NCBI GenBank assembly: GCA_902497185.1
Contig: CABVEG010000075.1
Span: forward strand, 1-7,638
Direction: 5' to 3'
DNA length: 7,638 bases
DNA from: an uncultured Eubacteriales bacterium
GTDB taxonomy: Bacteria > Bacillota > Clostridia > Lachnospirales > CAG-274
Part shown: one piece after another, positions 1 to 6,233 of the stretch
Position numbering within the stretch: position 1 is the stretch's first letter
Layout of the letters: each line of letters begins with the position of its first letter
Notes under the pieces: generated by a model
What the model saw: only the letters and a program-made list of their open reading frames with translations
Told to the model about the DNA's origin: nothing
The model's database searches: none
Translations under genes and position numbers: made by a program

Positions 1-24
1 GCAAGAAATGCAAGCATTTCTTGC
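1..24. repeat. Perfect hairpin, first of three in tandem
   Basis: Positions 1-10 are the exact reverse complement of 15-24, giving a 10-bp stem closed by the tetranucleotide CAAG, which can itself close as C-AA-G. The stem may continue to the left of the window. It lies downstream of the minus-strand gene at 94-828. No T-tract follows on either strand, so a simple intrinsic terminator is not evident. The inverted repeat is certain; its function is unknown. Confidence 0.75.
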
Positions 25-26
25 AA

Positions 27-49
27 GCGTGTCGACTTTATCGACACGC
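27..49. repeat. Perfect hairpin, second of three in tandem
   Basis: Positions 27-35 (GCGTGTCGA) pair exactly with 41-49 (TCGACACGC) around a 5-nt loop. The stem is richer in G+C than its surroundings. It begins two bases after the first hairpin ends and has no sequence similarity to it. No T-tract follows on either strand. It may be one unit of a composite terminator or a structured intergenic element. Confidence 0.75.
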
Positions 50-51
50 AG

Positions 52-87
52 ACACCATTTATAGAATTTAACTATAAATGGTGTTTT
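52..87. terminator. Hairpin with short T-run, possible terminator
   Basis: Positions 52-64 (ACACCATTTATAG) pair perfectly with 72-84 around a 7-nt loop. Read on the plus strand, the stem runs into TTTT at 84-87, which suits a plus-strand transcript entering from the left of the window. On the minus strand it is the first structure after the stop codon of the gene at 94-828, but only the second and first hairpins follow there, not a T-tract. It may terminate in both directions, with efficiency unknown. Confidence 0.5.
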
Positions 88-93
88 AAAATC

Positions 94-828
94 TCAATAT
101 TTATCAGTAGTTTCATCTAAAGCCTTAGCAACAACAGTAAGGCTGTCATTAATTTTTGTCTTTTCAACCTTTACCTTTTCATAAAATTCTATGATTTCAA
201 ATGTATACATTGGAAAAGCAGCAAAATACCATACAACTGTAATACACCTAATTATGATAAAAATATTATTGTGATGCACATATGCAGAAACAAGCATTAA
301 TATCATGGGTAAAGCAAGATATTTAATACATATTACAAGAACTTTAAAATAATTCGCTTTTACCGTTGAAATGCTGTCAAAAACAGCCAAAATAGGTCCT
401 CTTGTTCTGTTGTCATAATAAATAAATTCAGTTAAAACAGTAAAAACAAGGGCAAACATAGTAAAAATATATACAACAATTACTATAACCCTTAGTTCAT
501 TTATCAAAAAAGCCATAATAATACAAGGAATTATAATTGCCGCAATAGCCATAAAGGCTGAAATCATATACTTAAAAAGTGCCAAAATAACAAGCCATAC
601 ACCACTTGTAAAAGCAGATTTAAAAGCTGACCCGGGATTTTCCTCATTTTTGTAAATTTTAATACAATACCAATACCAACCGTTAATAATAATATTTAAT
701 ATTATTGTGGAAATAATCATAATAACAGCATTTGATGACGGTAAAAATAAATTTGCCGTGTAGAGTAAAATAAGTATGGCAAACACACCATATATCCTTT
801 TATAATTATCTCTTAATATATCACTCAT
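94..828 (-). CDS. Polytopic membrane protein of unknown function
   Basis: The predicted protein has 244 residues and I do not recognise its family with certainty. Hydrophobic stretches at about residues 12-30, 34-56, 73-108 (long enough for two helices), 112-137, 162-182 and 189-211 suggest six or seven membrane helices. The hydrophilic C-terminal tail (about 212-244) is rich in Lys and Glu and is probably cytoplasmic. No catalytic motif, signal peptide or transport signature is visible. The start is the ATG at 826-828, preceded by AGGAG six bases upstream; that site lies within the last codons of ispD. ispD stops at 830, one base before this start, so the two genes are almost certainly cotranscribed and probably translationally coupled. 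The general look resembles small clostridial multi-pass proteins of the DUF624/DUF975 kind, but this is a resemblance only. Confidence 0.85.
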   Translation of the reverse strand: MSDILRDNYKRIYGVFAILILLYTANLFLPSSNAVIMIISTIILNIIINGWYWYCIKIYKNEENPGSAFKSAFTSGVWLVILALFKYMISAFMAIAAIIIPCIIMAFLINELRVIVIVVYIFTMFALVFTVLTEFIYYDNRTRGPILAVFDSISTVKANYFKVLVICIKYLALPMILMLVSAYVHHNNIFIIIRCITVVWYFAAFPMYTFEIIEFYEKVKVEKTKINDSLTVVAKALDETTDKY

Positions 829-829
829 A

Positions 830-1528
830 TTATCTCCTAGTTAGCACATTTTCAAGTATTACCTCGCCCATATACAAATCTTCGGGCGTTGTAATTTTAA
901 TATTATTATAATCTCCCTTAACCATTTTAATCTTCGTACCCATTCTTTCAACAAGCATAGAATCATCAGTACCAACATATCCCTGTGCCATAGCTTCCTC
1001 ATAAGCACCCATTATAACATCATGCTTAAAGCATTGCGGTGTTTGAGCCAACCAGAGAGTTGCTCTTTCAGGTGTATCAATAATATAACCCTTTTCATCA
1101 CATACTTTAACGGTATCCTTAACAGGGACACCAAGAACACAGGCGCCATATTCCATAGCAATACTTTCAAGCTCAGCAATATACTTATCTGCAACAAAAG
1201 GTCTTACACCGTCATGGATAAGAACAACGTCACAATCTGCACTTACTGCCTGTAAGCCGTTATAAACGGAATTTTGTCTTTCAGCACCGCCCTCAACAAC
1301 AGCCTTAACCTTATCAAAGCCATATTTAAGCACAATTTCCTTACGCACAAAATCTATTGCCTCTTTACTTGTAACAAGTATAATTTCATCAATATATTCA
1401 CTTTTGTTAAAGGTTTCAACAGTATAGCTTAAAATAGTCCTTCCTTTAAGCTCAATATACTGCTTTGCTATGGCAGACTTCATTCTTTTACCTGTTCCTG
1501 CCGCTACAATTATAACACTGTTCTTCAT
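830..1528 (-). CDS. ispD: 2-C-methyl-D-erythritol 4-phosphate cytidylyltransferase (IspD)
   Basis: Transfers CMP from CTP to 2-C-methyl-D-erythritol 4-phosphate in the MEP pathway of isoprenoid synthesis; a soluble cytoplasmic enzyme. The product has 232 residues, normal for the family. The N-terminal nucleotide-binding loop AAGTGKRM is present. The four residues known as catalytic in E. coli IspD (Arg20, Lys27, Arg157, Lys213) have counterparts at Arg15, Lys22, Arg155 and Lys211. Also visible are HDGVRPF (105-111), GVPVKDTVK (133-141), QTPQCF (162-167) and GTDD (186-189). The frame is open upstream to a TTG at 1579 and includes an ATG at 1552, but neither has a ribosome binding site. The ATG at 1526-1528 has GAGGTG eight bases before it and starts at the family's usual MKNSVIIVAAG. 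The related ribitol-5-phosphate enzyme TarI shares these motifs and is the main alternative. No ispF or teichoic-acid gene is adjacent to decide it. Confidence 0.88.
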   Translation of the reverse strand: MKNSVIIVAAGTGKRMKSAIAKQYIELKGRTILSYTVETFNKSEYIDEIILVTSKEAIDFVRKEIVLKYGFDKVKAVVEGGAERQNSVYNGLQAVSADCDVVLIHDGVRPFVADKYIAELESIAMEYGACVLGVPVKDTVKVCDEKGYIIDTPERATLWLAQTPQCFKHDVIMGAYEEAMAQGYVGTDDSMLVERMGTKIKMVKGDYNNIKITTPEDLYMGEVILENVLTRR

Positions 1529-1536
1529 AAATATTT

Positions 1537-1543
1537 CACCTCT
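1537..1543 (-). promoter_or_regulatory. Ribosome binding site that fixes the ispD start
   Basis: The minus strand reads AGAGGTG here, eight bases before the ATG at 1528. The two alternative in-frame upstream starts (ATG at 1552, TTG at 1579) have only A/T-rich sequence before them. The TTG at 1579 also lies inside the predicted promoter. Confidence 0.8.
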
Positions 1544-1550
1544 TTTATTC

Positions 1551-1579
1551 ATTTTACCATTGATATTTTTCTTTTGCAA
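1551..1579 (-). promoter_or_regulatory. Predicted sigma-A-type promoter for ispD and the membrane gene
   Basis: On the minus strand, TTGCAA (1579-1574) is followed after exactly 17 bp by TAAAAT (1556-1551). Transcription would begin near 1544, just upstream of the ribosome binding site, giving a leader of about 15 nt before the ATG at 1528. This is a motif match only. It is interleaved with the plus-strand promoter at 1560-1588. Confidence 0.5.
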
Positions 1580-1588
1580 GTTTATACT
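1560..1588 (+). promoter_or_regulatory. Predicted sigma-A-type promoter for the nucleoside phosphorylase gene
   Basis: TTGATA (1560-1565) is followed after exactly 17 bp by TATACT (1583-1588). Transcription would start near 1595, about 35 nt before the ATG at 1630. A perfect TATAAT at 1609-1614 is too close to the ribosome binding site (1615-1621) to be the -10 element of a normal leadered transcript. Confidence 0.55.
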
Positions 1589-1629
1589 ATAAATATAGAC
1601 AAAAATTTTATAATAAGGGGGTTAGTATT

Positions 1630-2934
1630 ATGAATTTTGTGGATTTAATTGTTAAGAAAAGAAATAAATCAGAGCTTACAACCGATGAAATTAATTTCTT
1701 TATTAAGGGTGTAACAGACAAATCAATACCTGACTATCAGATTTCGGCAATGCTTATGGCAATTTGCTTAAATGGATTAAATGAGAGGGAAACAGCTGAT
1801 TTGACAATGGCAATGACATACTCAGGCAGCGTACTTGATTTAAGTTCGGTTAAGGGCTTTAAAATTGACAAACACAGCACCGGTGGCGTTGCTGACACAA
1901 CAACTCTGGTACTTGCTCCCCTTACAGCTTCACTTGGTCTGCCAGTTATTAAAATGTCAGGCAGAGGATTGGGGCATACGGGAGGCACTCTTGACAAGCT
2001 GGAGTCAATCCCCGGATTTAACGTAAATGTTCCCATGGATAAGGCAGTTGAACAGGTCAATAAAAATCACATAGTAATTATGGGACAAACAAAGGAGCTT
2101 GCACCTGCCGACAAATATTTATACGCTTTAAGAGATGTAACGGCTACTGTTGAAAGTATGCCTCTTATTGCATCAAGTATAATGAGCAAAAAACTTGCAG
2201 GAGGTGCCGACGGCATAGTCTTAGACGTTAAATGCGGCAAGGGTGCATTTATGAAAAACCTTGAAGATGCAAGAAAACTTGCCAATGAAATGATTAAGCT
2301 GGGTAAAAGTCTTAATAAAAAGGTAACGGCACTTATTACAAATATGGATGAGCCTCTTGGTATGAACATAGGAAACAGCGTAGAAGTAATTGAAGCAATA
2401 GAAATACTTAAAGGTCAAAAGCAAGGAGCATTAAAAGAAGTAAGCCTTGCCTTAGGTGCAGAAATGCTTGTTATGGGCGGTATAGCTGAAAATACCGAAA
2501 CTGCCTGTGAAATGCTTGAAGAAAACATAAGAAACCACAAGGGACTCTATAAATTTTCAGAGCTTATCAGTTTGCAGGGAGGTATACCTACAGTAATAAA
2601 CAATTACTCACTTTTCCCTCAGAGAGTATGTAAATCCGCACTTATATCAGACAAAGACGGATATATCAACGAAATTGATGCTCTTTTAATAGGTCAGGCA
2701 GCATCTGAAACAGGCGCAGGCAGAAAAACAAAGGACTCACCTATTGACTATGGTGCAGGTATTATGCTAAAAAAGAGAGTAGGCGATAAGGTTGCAAAGG
2801 GTGAAATACTTGCAAGAATTTTTGCCGACAACAATGAAATGTGCGAAAATGCTAAAGCCATTATAAGTAATGCTATTAAAATTTCCTGTGATGAACCTGT
2901 AAAAAAACCACTTATTTATGAGGTTATAAAATAG
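1630..2934 (+). CDS. pdp: Pyrimidine-nucleoside phosphorylase (Pdp; DeoA family)
   Basis: Catalyses reversible phosphorolysis of uridine, thymidine or deoxyuridine to the free base and (deoxy)ribose 1-phosphate in cytoplasmic nucleoside salvage. The 434-residue length is typical of Firmicutes enzymes. Order of domains: small helical domain split around the larger alpha/beta domain, then a C-terminal alpha/beta domain. The family signature around SGRGLGHTGGTLDKLE (110-125) is intact. Residues corresponding to known active-site positions are present: Lys81, Ser83, Ser110 and Thr120 around phosphate, and Arg168, Ser183 and Lys187 around the base. KHSTGG lies at 81-86 and DVKCGKGAFMK at 199-209. 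The start is the ATG at 1630 with AAGGGGG (1615-1621) eight bases upstream. The sequence fits the broad-specificity Pdp subgroup better than the thymidine-specific DeoA subgroup, though substrate choice cannot be read with certainty. It is transcribed alone, divergent from ispD, and no deoC, cdd or nucleoside transporter gene is in view. Confidence 0.94.
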   Translation: MNFVDLIVKKRNKSELTTDEINFFIKGVTDKSIPDYQISAMLMAICLNGLNERETADLTMAMTYSGSVLDLSSVKGFKIDKHSTGGVADTTTLVLAPLTASLGLPVIKMSGRGLGHTGGTLDKLESIPGFNVNVPMDKAVEQVNKNHIVIMGQTKELAPADKYLYALRDVTATVESMPLIASSIMSKKLAGGADGIVLDVKCGKGAFMKNLEDARKLANEMIKLGKSLNKKVTALITNMDEPLGMNIGNSVEVIEAIEILKGQKQGALKEVSLALGAEMLVMGGIAENTETACEMLEENIRNHKGLYKFSELISLQGGIPTVINNYSLFPQRVCKSALISDKDGYINEIDALLIGQAASETGAGRKTKDSPIDYGAGIMLKKRVGDKVAKGEILARIFADNNEMCENAKAIISNAIKISCDEPVKKPLIYEVIK

Positions 2935-2953
2935 GTAAATGATAATTTAACTT

Positions 2954-2990
2954 GGGCTGTTGCAAAACAGATAACTATTTGCAACAGCCC
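2954..2990. terminator. Strong stem-loop between convergent genes, probably bidirectional terminator
   Basis: GGGCTGTTGCAAA (2954-2966) pairs exactly with 2978-2990 around an 11-nt loop, giving a 13-bp stem with a G/C-rich base. It lies in the 110-bp gap between the convergent phosphorylase (ends 2934) and ATPase (ends 3045) genes. On the plus strand the stem is followed by CTCACTTTTGTTT; on the minus strand by AAGTTAAATT. The U-tracts are therefore weak. A stem with GGCTGTTGC/GCAACAGCC arms is a common terminator form in Firmicutes, from general knowledge. Confidence 0.75.
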
Positions 2991-3014
2991 CTCACTTTTG
3001 TTTAGCACAGCTAT
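2991..3014 (-). repeat. 24-bp motif downstream of the ATPase gene, copy 1
   Basis: This 24-bp stretch, containing GTTTAGCACAGCTAT, is the reverse complement of 6210-6233 with a single mismatch. On the minus strand it lies 30 nt after the ATPase stop codon and directly before the stem-loop at 2954-2990. Its partner occupies the same place, between stop codon and stem-loop, after the divergent membrane-protein gene. A shared 3' regulatory motif or the remains of a dispersed repeat are both possible. Confidence 0.8.
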
Positions 3015-3044
3015 TAATAGTTATTTTAGAGTAACTAATATGCC

Positions 3045-5513
3045 CTATGCCGTTCTTTTTTCAAGTTCACACACCAATATAGGCACAACACTAAGCCCCA
3101 TTACAACAAGCCACTGGAAAACAGTTAAAGAAGCTGTACCGAATATCTTTCTCATAACATCAGGCTCAACAACAAGCCACTGCAAAAATATTCCCAGAAA
3201 AAGTGCTCCAACAAGATAAATATTATCAAATAAATTTATTTTTATAAGACTTTCTCTGCTTTTCATATTAAAGGCGTGAACAAGCTGTGAAATACTTAAA
3301 ACACAAAAACACATTGTTCTCCCTATATCCTGACTGCCAAAAACTACCTTTCCCAAAGCAAAGGCAACAAGAGCAAGAGAACCTATCATAAAGCCCTCAA
3401 GTATAATTCCAAGCCACATATTTTTTTCTTCACGTCTGCCTGACATAATATTTTTATCAACAGTATCAACACCAAGAGCAACAGCAGGAAGGCTGTCCGT
3501 AACAAGATTTACCCACAAAAGCTGAACAGGCAAGAGAGGAACACTAAAGCCCATAACAACTGCAAGAAAAATAACAAGTATTTCACCTATATTTGATGAA
3601 AGCAGAAAATGTATAACCTTAAGTATATTCTCATATATGCCTCTGCCTTCTTTAATTGCTGATGCTATTGTATTGAAATTATCATCAGCAAGGACAATGT
3701 CACTTGCCTGTCTTGCTACCTCTGTCCCCTTTTCCCCCATGGCACAGCCTATATCCGCAAGCTTAATTGAGGGAGCATCATTTATACCGTCACCTGCAAA
3801 AGCAACAATTTCACCCTGTTTTTTAAGAGCATTTACTATTCTGTACTTATCCTCCGGAGTAACTCTTGCAAATACCGAACACTCTCTTACCTTTTTATCC
3901 AACTCGTCATTATCCATTCTGCTCATATCGCTGCCTGTCACAACATCAGAGCAAATTCCAATATCAGCTGCAACAGCCTTAGCCGTAATACCGTTGTCAC
4001 CTGTTATCATAAGGGTTCTTATGCCGGCTCTGCTGCATATTTCAACAGAATTTTTAACCCCCTCTCTGGGTCTGTCCTGCAAAGCAATTAAGCCTACAAA
4101 TGTAAATTCCCTTTCATCCTTTACTATAGTTGATGAAACCCTTTTTGCAACAGCCATTACTCTTAATCCCTTTGCTGCAAGGCTGTCAGCTTTTTTCAGT
4201 ATTTCATTTCTGTTTGCCCTTCGACATATATTTATAACCTCTTCAACAGCACCCTTGCATATTGCAAGATAGTCATTTCCTGATTTATGTACGGTTGTCA
4301 TTCTCCTTCTTTCAGATGAAAAGGGAATTTCATACACTCTTGGCATATTATTTTCAATATCATATTTTTTAATTCCTCTCTCTGCTGCACCTTTTACAAT
4401 ACCAACCTCTGTTGCTTCGCCTTTATCCTCGTCGGCATCACAGCAAAGACAGGCAAGGCTAAGTGCCTCCTCATTGTCAGCATATATCAGTGTCATTTTA
4501 TTTTCAGTAATTGTACCTGTTTTATCACTGCATATAACAGTTGCATTGCCTAATGCCTCAACGGCAGATAGCTTTTTTACAATAGCATTTTGCTTAGCCA
4601 TTTTCTGCACACCTATGGCAAGTACAATAGTTACAACGGCTGTAAGTCCCTCAGGAATAGCAGCAACAGCAAGACTTACTGCCGTCATAAACATTTTAAA
4701 CACTGAAAAGCCTCTGAAAACACCTATTCCGAATATAATAACACAAATTAAAAGGGCGCCTATGCCAAGCTGCCTGCCTAATATATCAAGCTTCTTCTGC
4801 AAGGGAGTTTCATCATCACTTGTTTTAAGCATATTTGAAATTCTTCCCATTTCAGTGTTAATGCCAATATCCGTAACAACTGCCCTTGCCCTACCCTGAA
4901 CAATGCTTGTACCCATATACAGCATATTTCTTCTTTCAGCAAGAGGAGTATCGGCATTAAGCTCACATTCCGCCTTGTCAACACCTGCCGCCTCACCTGT
5001 CAAAAGAGATTCATCAGCCTTTAAGGCAATTTCTTCAATAATTCTGCAATCAGCAGGCACAATATCACCTGCTTCCAGAAGTATAATATCACCTCTTACA
5101 ATATTTTCCGTATTGATTTTAGATTCAATACCCTCCCTAATAACCCTTGCTTCTGGTACCGTCATTTTTTTTAGTGCGTCAAGGGCATTATCTGCTCTCC
5201 ACTCCTGAATAGTTCCTATAATTGCATTAAAAGTAATGATAACACCAATTACAATACTGTCTACAAATTCTCTCCCTCCTGAATATATTTCAGCCAAAGC
5301 ACTTATTACTGCGGCAGCAATAAGTATAAGTACCATAAAATCTTTAAACTGATTTAAAAACTTTATAATAATGGGAGTATGCTTTTCAGCAGAGAGTATA
5401 TTTTTACCCTCGGTTTTAAGCCTCTGTTCAGCCGTTTTATTGTCAAGTCCGTCATTTATACCTGTCTTTAAAAACCTGATGACTTGTCTTATATTTTCGC
5501 AATAGTATTTCAT
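3045..5513 (-). CDS. Ca2+-transporting type P-type ATPase (P2A-like), cation-exporting
   Basis: An ATP-driven membrane pump, probably exporting Ca2+ (possibly Mn2+). The product is 822 residues, somewhat shorter than the usual 870-900 because of a compact nucleotide-binding domain. Visible in order: cation ATPase N-terminal domain (about 1-60), M1-M2 (about 59-102), actuator domain with TGEA (172-175), M3-M4 with PEGL (287-290), phosphorylation site DKTGT with Asp330, KGA (420-422), TGDN (504-507), ARVTPEDK (549-556), GDGINDAP (574-581), and M5-M10. Ion-site residues matching SERCA are present: Glu288 (M4), Asn641 and Glu644 (M5, SSNIGE), Asn669, Thr672 and Asp673 (M6). The SERCA M8 glutamate aligns with Gln743. 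The actuator motif is TGEA rather than the usual TGES. The frame opens at a TTG at 5528, but that codon overlaps the ribosome binding site; the ATG at 5511-5513, six bases after AGGAGG, is the start. It is divergent from an EF-hand membrane protein, supporting a role in divalent cation balance. Exact ion is inferred. Confidence 0.92.
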   Translation of the reverse strand: MKYYCENIRQVIRFLKTGINDGLDNKTAEQRLKTEGKNILSAEKHTPIIIKFLNQFKDFMVLILIAAAVISALAEIYSGGREFVDSIVIGVIITFNAIIGTIQEWRADNALDALKKMTVPEARVIREGIESKINTENIVRGDIILLEAGDIVPADCRIIEEIALKADESLLTGEAAGVDKAECELNADTPLAERRNMLYMGTSIVQGRARAVVTDIGINTEMGRISNMLKTSDDETPLQKKLDILGRQLGIGALLICVIIFGIGVFRGFSVFKMFMTAVSLAVAAIPEGLTAVVTIVLAIGVQKMAKQNAIVKKLSAVEALGNATVICSDKTGTITENKMTLIYADNEEALSLACLCCDADEDKGEATEVGIVKGAAERGIKKYDIENNMPRVYEIPFSSERRRMTTVHKSGNDYLAICKGAVEEVINICRRANRNEILKKADSLAAKGLRVMAVAKRVSSTIVKDEREFTFVGLIALQDRPREGVKNSVEICSRAGIRTLMITGDNGITAKAVAADIGICSDVVTGSDMSRMDNDELDKKVRECSVFARVTPEDKYRIVNALKKQGEIVAFAGDGINDAPSIKLADIGCAMGEKGTEVARQASDIVLADDNFNTIASAIKEGRGIYENILKVIHFLLSSNIGEILVIFLAVVMGFSVPLLPVQLLWVNLVTDSLPAVALGVDTVDKNIMSGRREEKNMWLGIILEGFMIGSLALVAFALGKVVFGSQDIGRTMCFCVLSISQLVHAFNMKSRESLIKINLFDNIYLVGALFLGIFLQWLVVEPDVMRKIFGTASLTVFQWLVVMGLSVVPILVCELEKRTA

Positions 5514-5604
5514 ATTCTTCCTCCTCAAAAGATTTTCTTACTAAACTATATGCGAACAAGCACAAAACTATAACCCATTCATATTTTAAAAAGAGGTGGA
5601 AATT
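5514..5604. promoter_or_regulatory. Divergent control region of the ATPase and EF-hand membrane protein genes
   Basis: This 91-bp gap must hold both promoters. On the minus strand AGGAGG (5520-5525) serves the ATPase; on the plus strand AAGAGGTGG (5591-5599) serves the membrane protein. The octamer AAACTATA occurs twice in direct orientation, at 5543-5550 and 5565-5572, spaced 22 bp or about two helical turns. On the minus strand each copy includes TATAGT, a plausible -10 element; the one at 5550-5545 would give a short leader for the ATPase. On the plus strand TATAAC (5569-5574) is a possible -10 element. No convincing -35 hexamer goes with any of these. The octamers could also be an operator. 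No yybP-ykoY (Mn2+) riboswitch is recognisable and there is little room for one. Confidence 0.4.
5520..5525 (-). promoter_or_regulatory. Ribosome binding site that fixes the ATPase start
   Basis: The minus strand reads AGGAGG, six bases before the ATG at 5513. The longer open frame begins with a TTG at 5528 that directly abuts this site, so the five extra residues (L/M-RRKN) are simply the translated ribosome binding site. Confidence 0.85.
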
Positions 5605-6156
5605 ATGATTGAAATACTGTCGCTTTCCGTTATACTTTCACTTGATGCCCTTACATTCGGATTCAGCTACGGAGTAAATAAAATCAAACTGCCCTTTAAA
5701 TCCGCAGTTATAATTACAGCCACAGGTCTTGTAATAATAACAGGGGCAATGAATATGGGAGAACTTATGTACAAATATATACCAATGGCCAAATTTATAG
5801 GAGGCATAATATTAATAATAATGGGAATATTTCTTTCTGCTGATTTCAGAGATAAGGGAGGAGTAAAGTCAATGCTTCAAAAGCCTGAATCAACAGATAT
5901 TAACCATAACGGCCGTATTGAATCAGGAGAGGCAATGGCTATAGGTACGGCACTGTCAATAGATTCTGCGGCAGTAGTTATGGGAACTGCATATCTTGGT
6001 ATTGCTCTGCCCATTGGTATAATGCTTATGCAGATTTTATTTATGATATTAGGCTTAAAGGCAGGCAAAAAAATTAAGCCCTGTATTAAAAGCAAATATA
6101 TTGCATTAATATCAGGACTTATTATTGTTGTTATGGGGTTTAGGCAGATAATATAA
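5605..6156 (+). CDS. MntP/YtaF-type membrane protein with an EF-hand loop
   Basis: A 183-residue protein with six predicted membrane helices (about 2-22, 31-50, 62-79, 110-130, 133-152, 164-182). It resembles the MntP manganese exporter superfamily and, within it, the sporulation-associated YtaF branch. Family-type acidic residues sit in repeated motifs: SLDAL with Asp14 in helix 1 and SIDSA with Asp120 in helix 4, consistent with an internally duplicated fold. The loop between helices 3 and 4 contains DINHNGRIESGE (98-109), which satisfies the EF-hand pattern at positions 1, 3, 5, 6, 8, 9 and 12. The start is the ATG at 5605, with AAGAGGTGG before it; a GTG at 5596 in the same frame lies inside that ribosome binding site and is rejected. 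It is divergent from the Ca2+-type ATPase, suggesting joint handling of Ca2+ or Mn2+. Its stop codon overlaps the base of a 20-bp hairpin. Transport itself is inferred, as YtaF's biochemical role is not well established. Confidence 0.8.
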   Translation: MIEILSLSVILSLDALTFGFSYGVNKIKLPFKSAVIITATGLVIITGAMNMGELMYKYIPMAKFIGGIILIIMGIFLSADFRDKGGVKSMLQKPESTDINHNGRIESGEAMAIGTALSIDSAAVVMGTAYLGIALPIGIMLMQILFMILGLKAGKKIKPCIKSKYIALISGLIIVVMGFRQII

Positions 6157-6198
6157 ATTATTGTTTATTTCACTTTTGGTGAAATAAACAATAATTTA
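6154..6198. terminator. 20-bp perfect hairpin overlapping the stop codon
   Basis: Positions 6154-6173 pair perfectly with 6179-6198 around the 5-nt loop TTTTG. The first three bases of the stem are the TAA stop codon of the MntP/YtaF-type gene. The stem is A/T-rich with few G-C pairs and no T-tract follows on the plus strand, so it is not a standard intrinsic terminator. It may still act as a 3'-end stabiliser or weak terminator. Confidence 0.6.
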
Positions 6199-6209
6199 AG
6201 TGAGTAAAT

Positions 6210-6233
6210 ATAGCTGTGCTAAACAAACGTGAG
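6210..6233 (+). repeat. 24-bp motif downstream of the MntP/YtaF-type gene, copy 2
   Basis: This stretch contains ATAGCTGTGCTAAAC and is the inverted copy of 2991-3014 with 23 of 24 positions identical. It lies 53 nt after the stop codon at 6156, between the 6154-6198 hairpin and the 6228-6262 hairpin. Its last six bases (CGTGAG) form the outer stem of that next hairpin. GCTGTGC (6213-6219) can also pair with GCACAGC (6339-6345). Confidence 0.8.

Noticed and set aside
1529..1579. N-terminal extension of IspD by 17 residues (TTG start at 1579, or ATG at 1552)
   Set aside because: No ribosome binding site precedes either start, the extension overlaps the predicted promoter, and family members begin at MKNSVIIVAAG-like sequence. 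The ATG at 1528 has GAGGTG.
1609..1614. Perfect TATAAT as the pdp -10 element
   Set aside because: It abuts the ribosome binding site at 1615-1621, so a transcript started from it would lose that site. TTGATA-17-TATACT upstream is better placed.
3637..4272. Plus-strand open frame of 211 codons within the ATPase gene
   Set aside because: It is antisense to the conserved phosphorylation and hinge domains of the ATPase, has no ribosome binding site, and its low-complexity Ser/Ala/Ile-rich product reflects the other strand's codons.
5514..5604. Mn2+-sensing yybP-ykoY riboswitch upstream of the ATPase or MntP-like gene
   Set aside because: Such riboswitches often control these two families, but the 91-bp shared gap shows none of the expected paired elements and is too short to hold one plus two promoters.
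2991..6233. Composite transposon or integrative element bounded by the 24-bp inverted copies
   Set aside because: There is no transposase, recombinase or visible target duplication, and base composition does not change at the boundaries. Kept only as one hypothesis in the findings.
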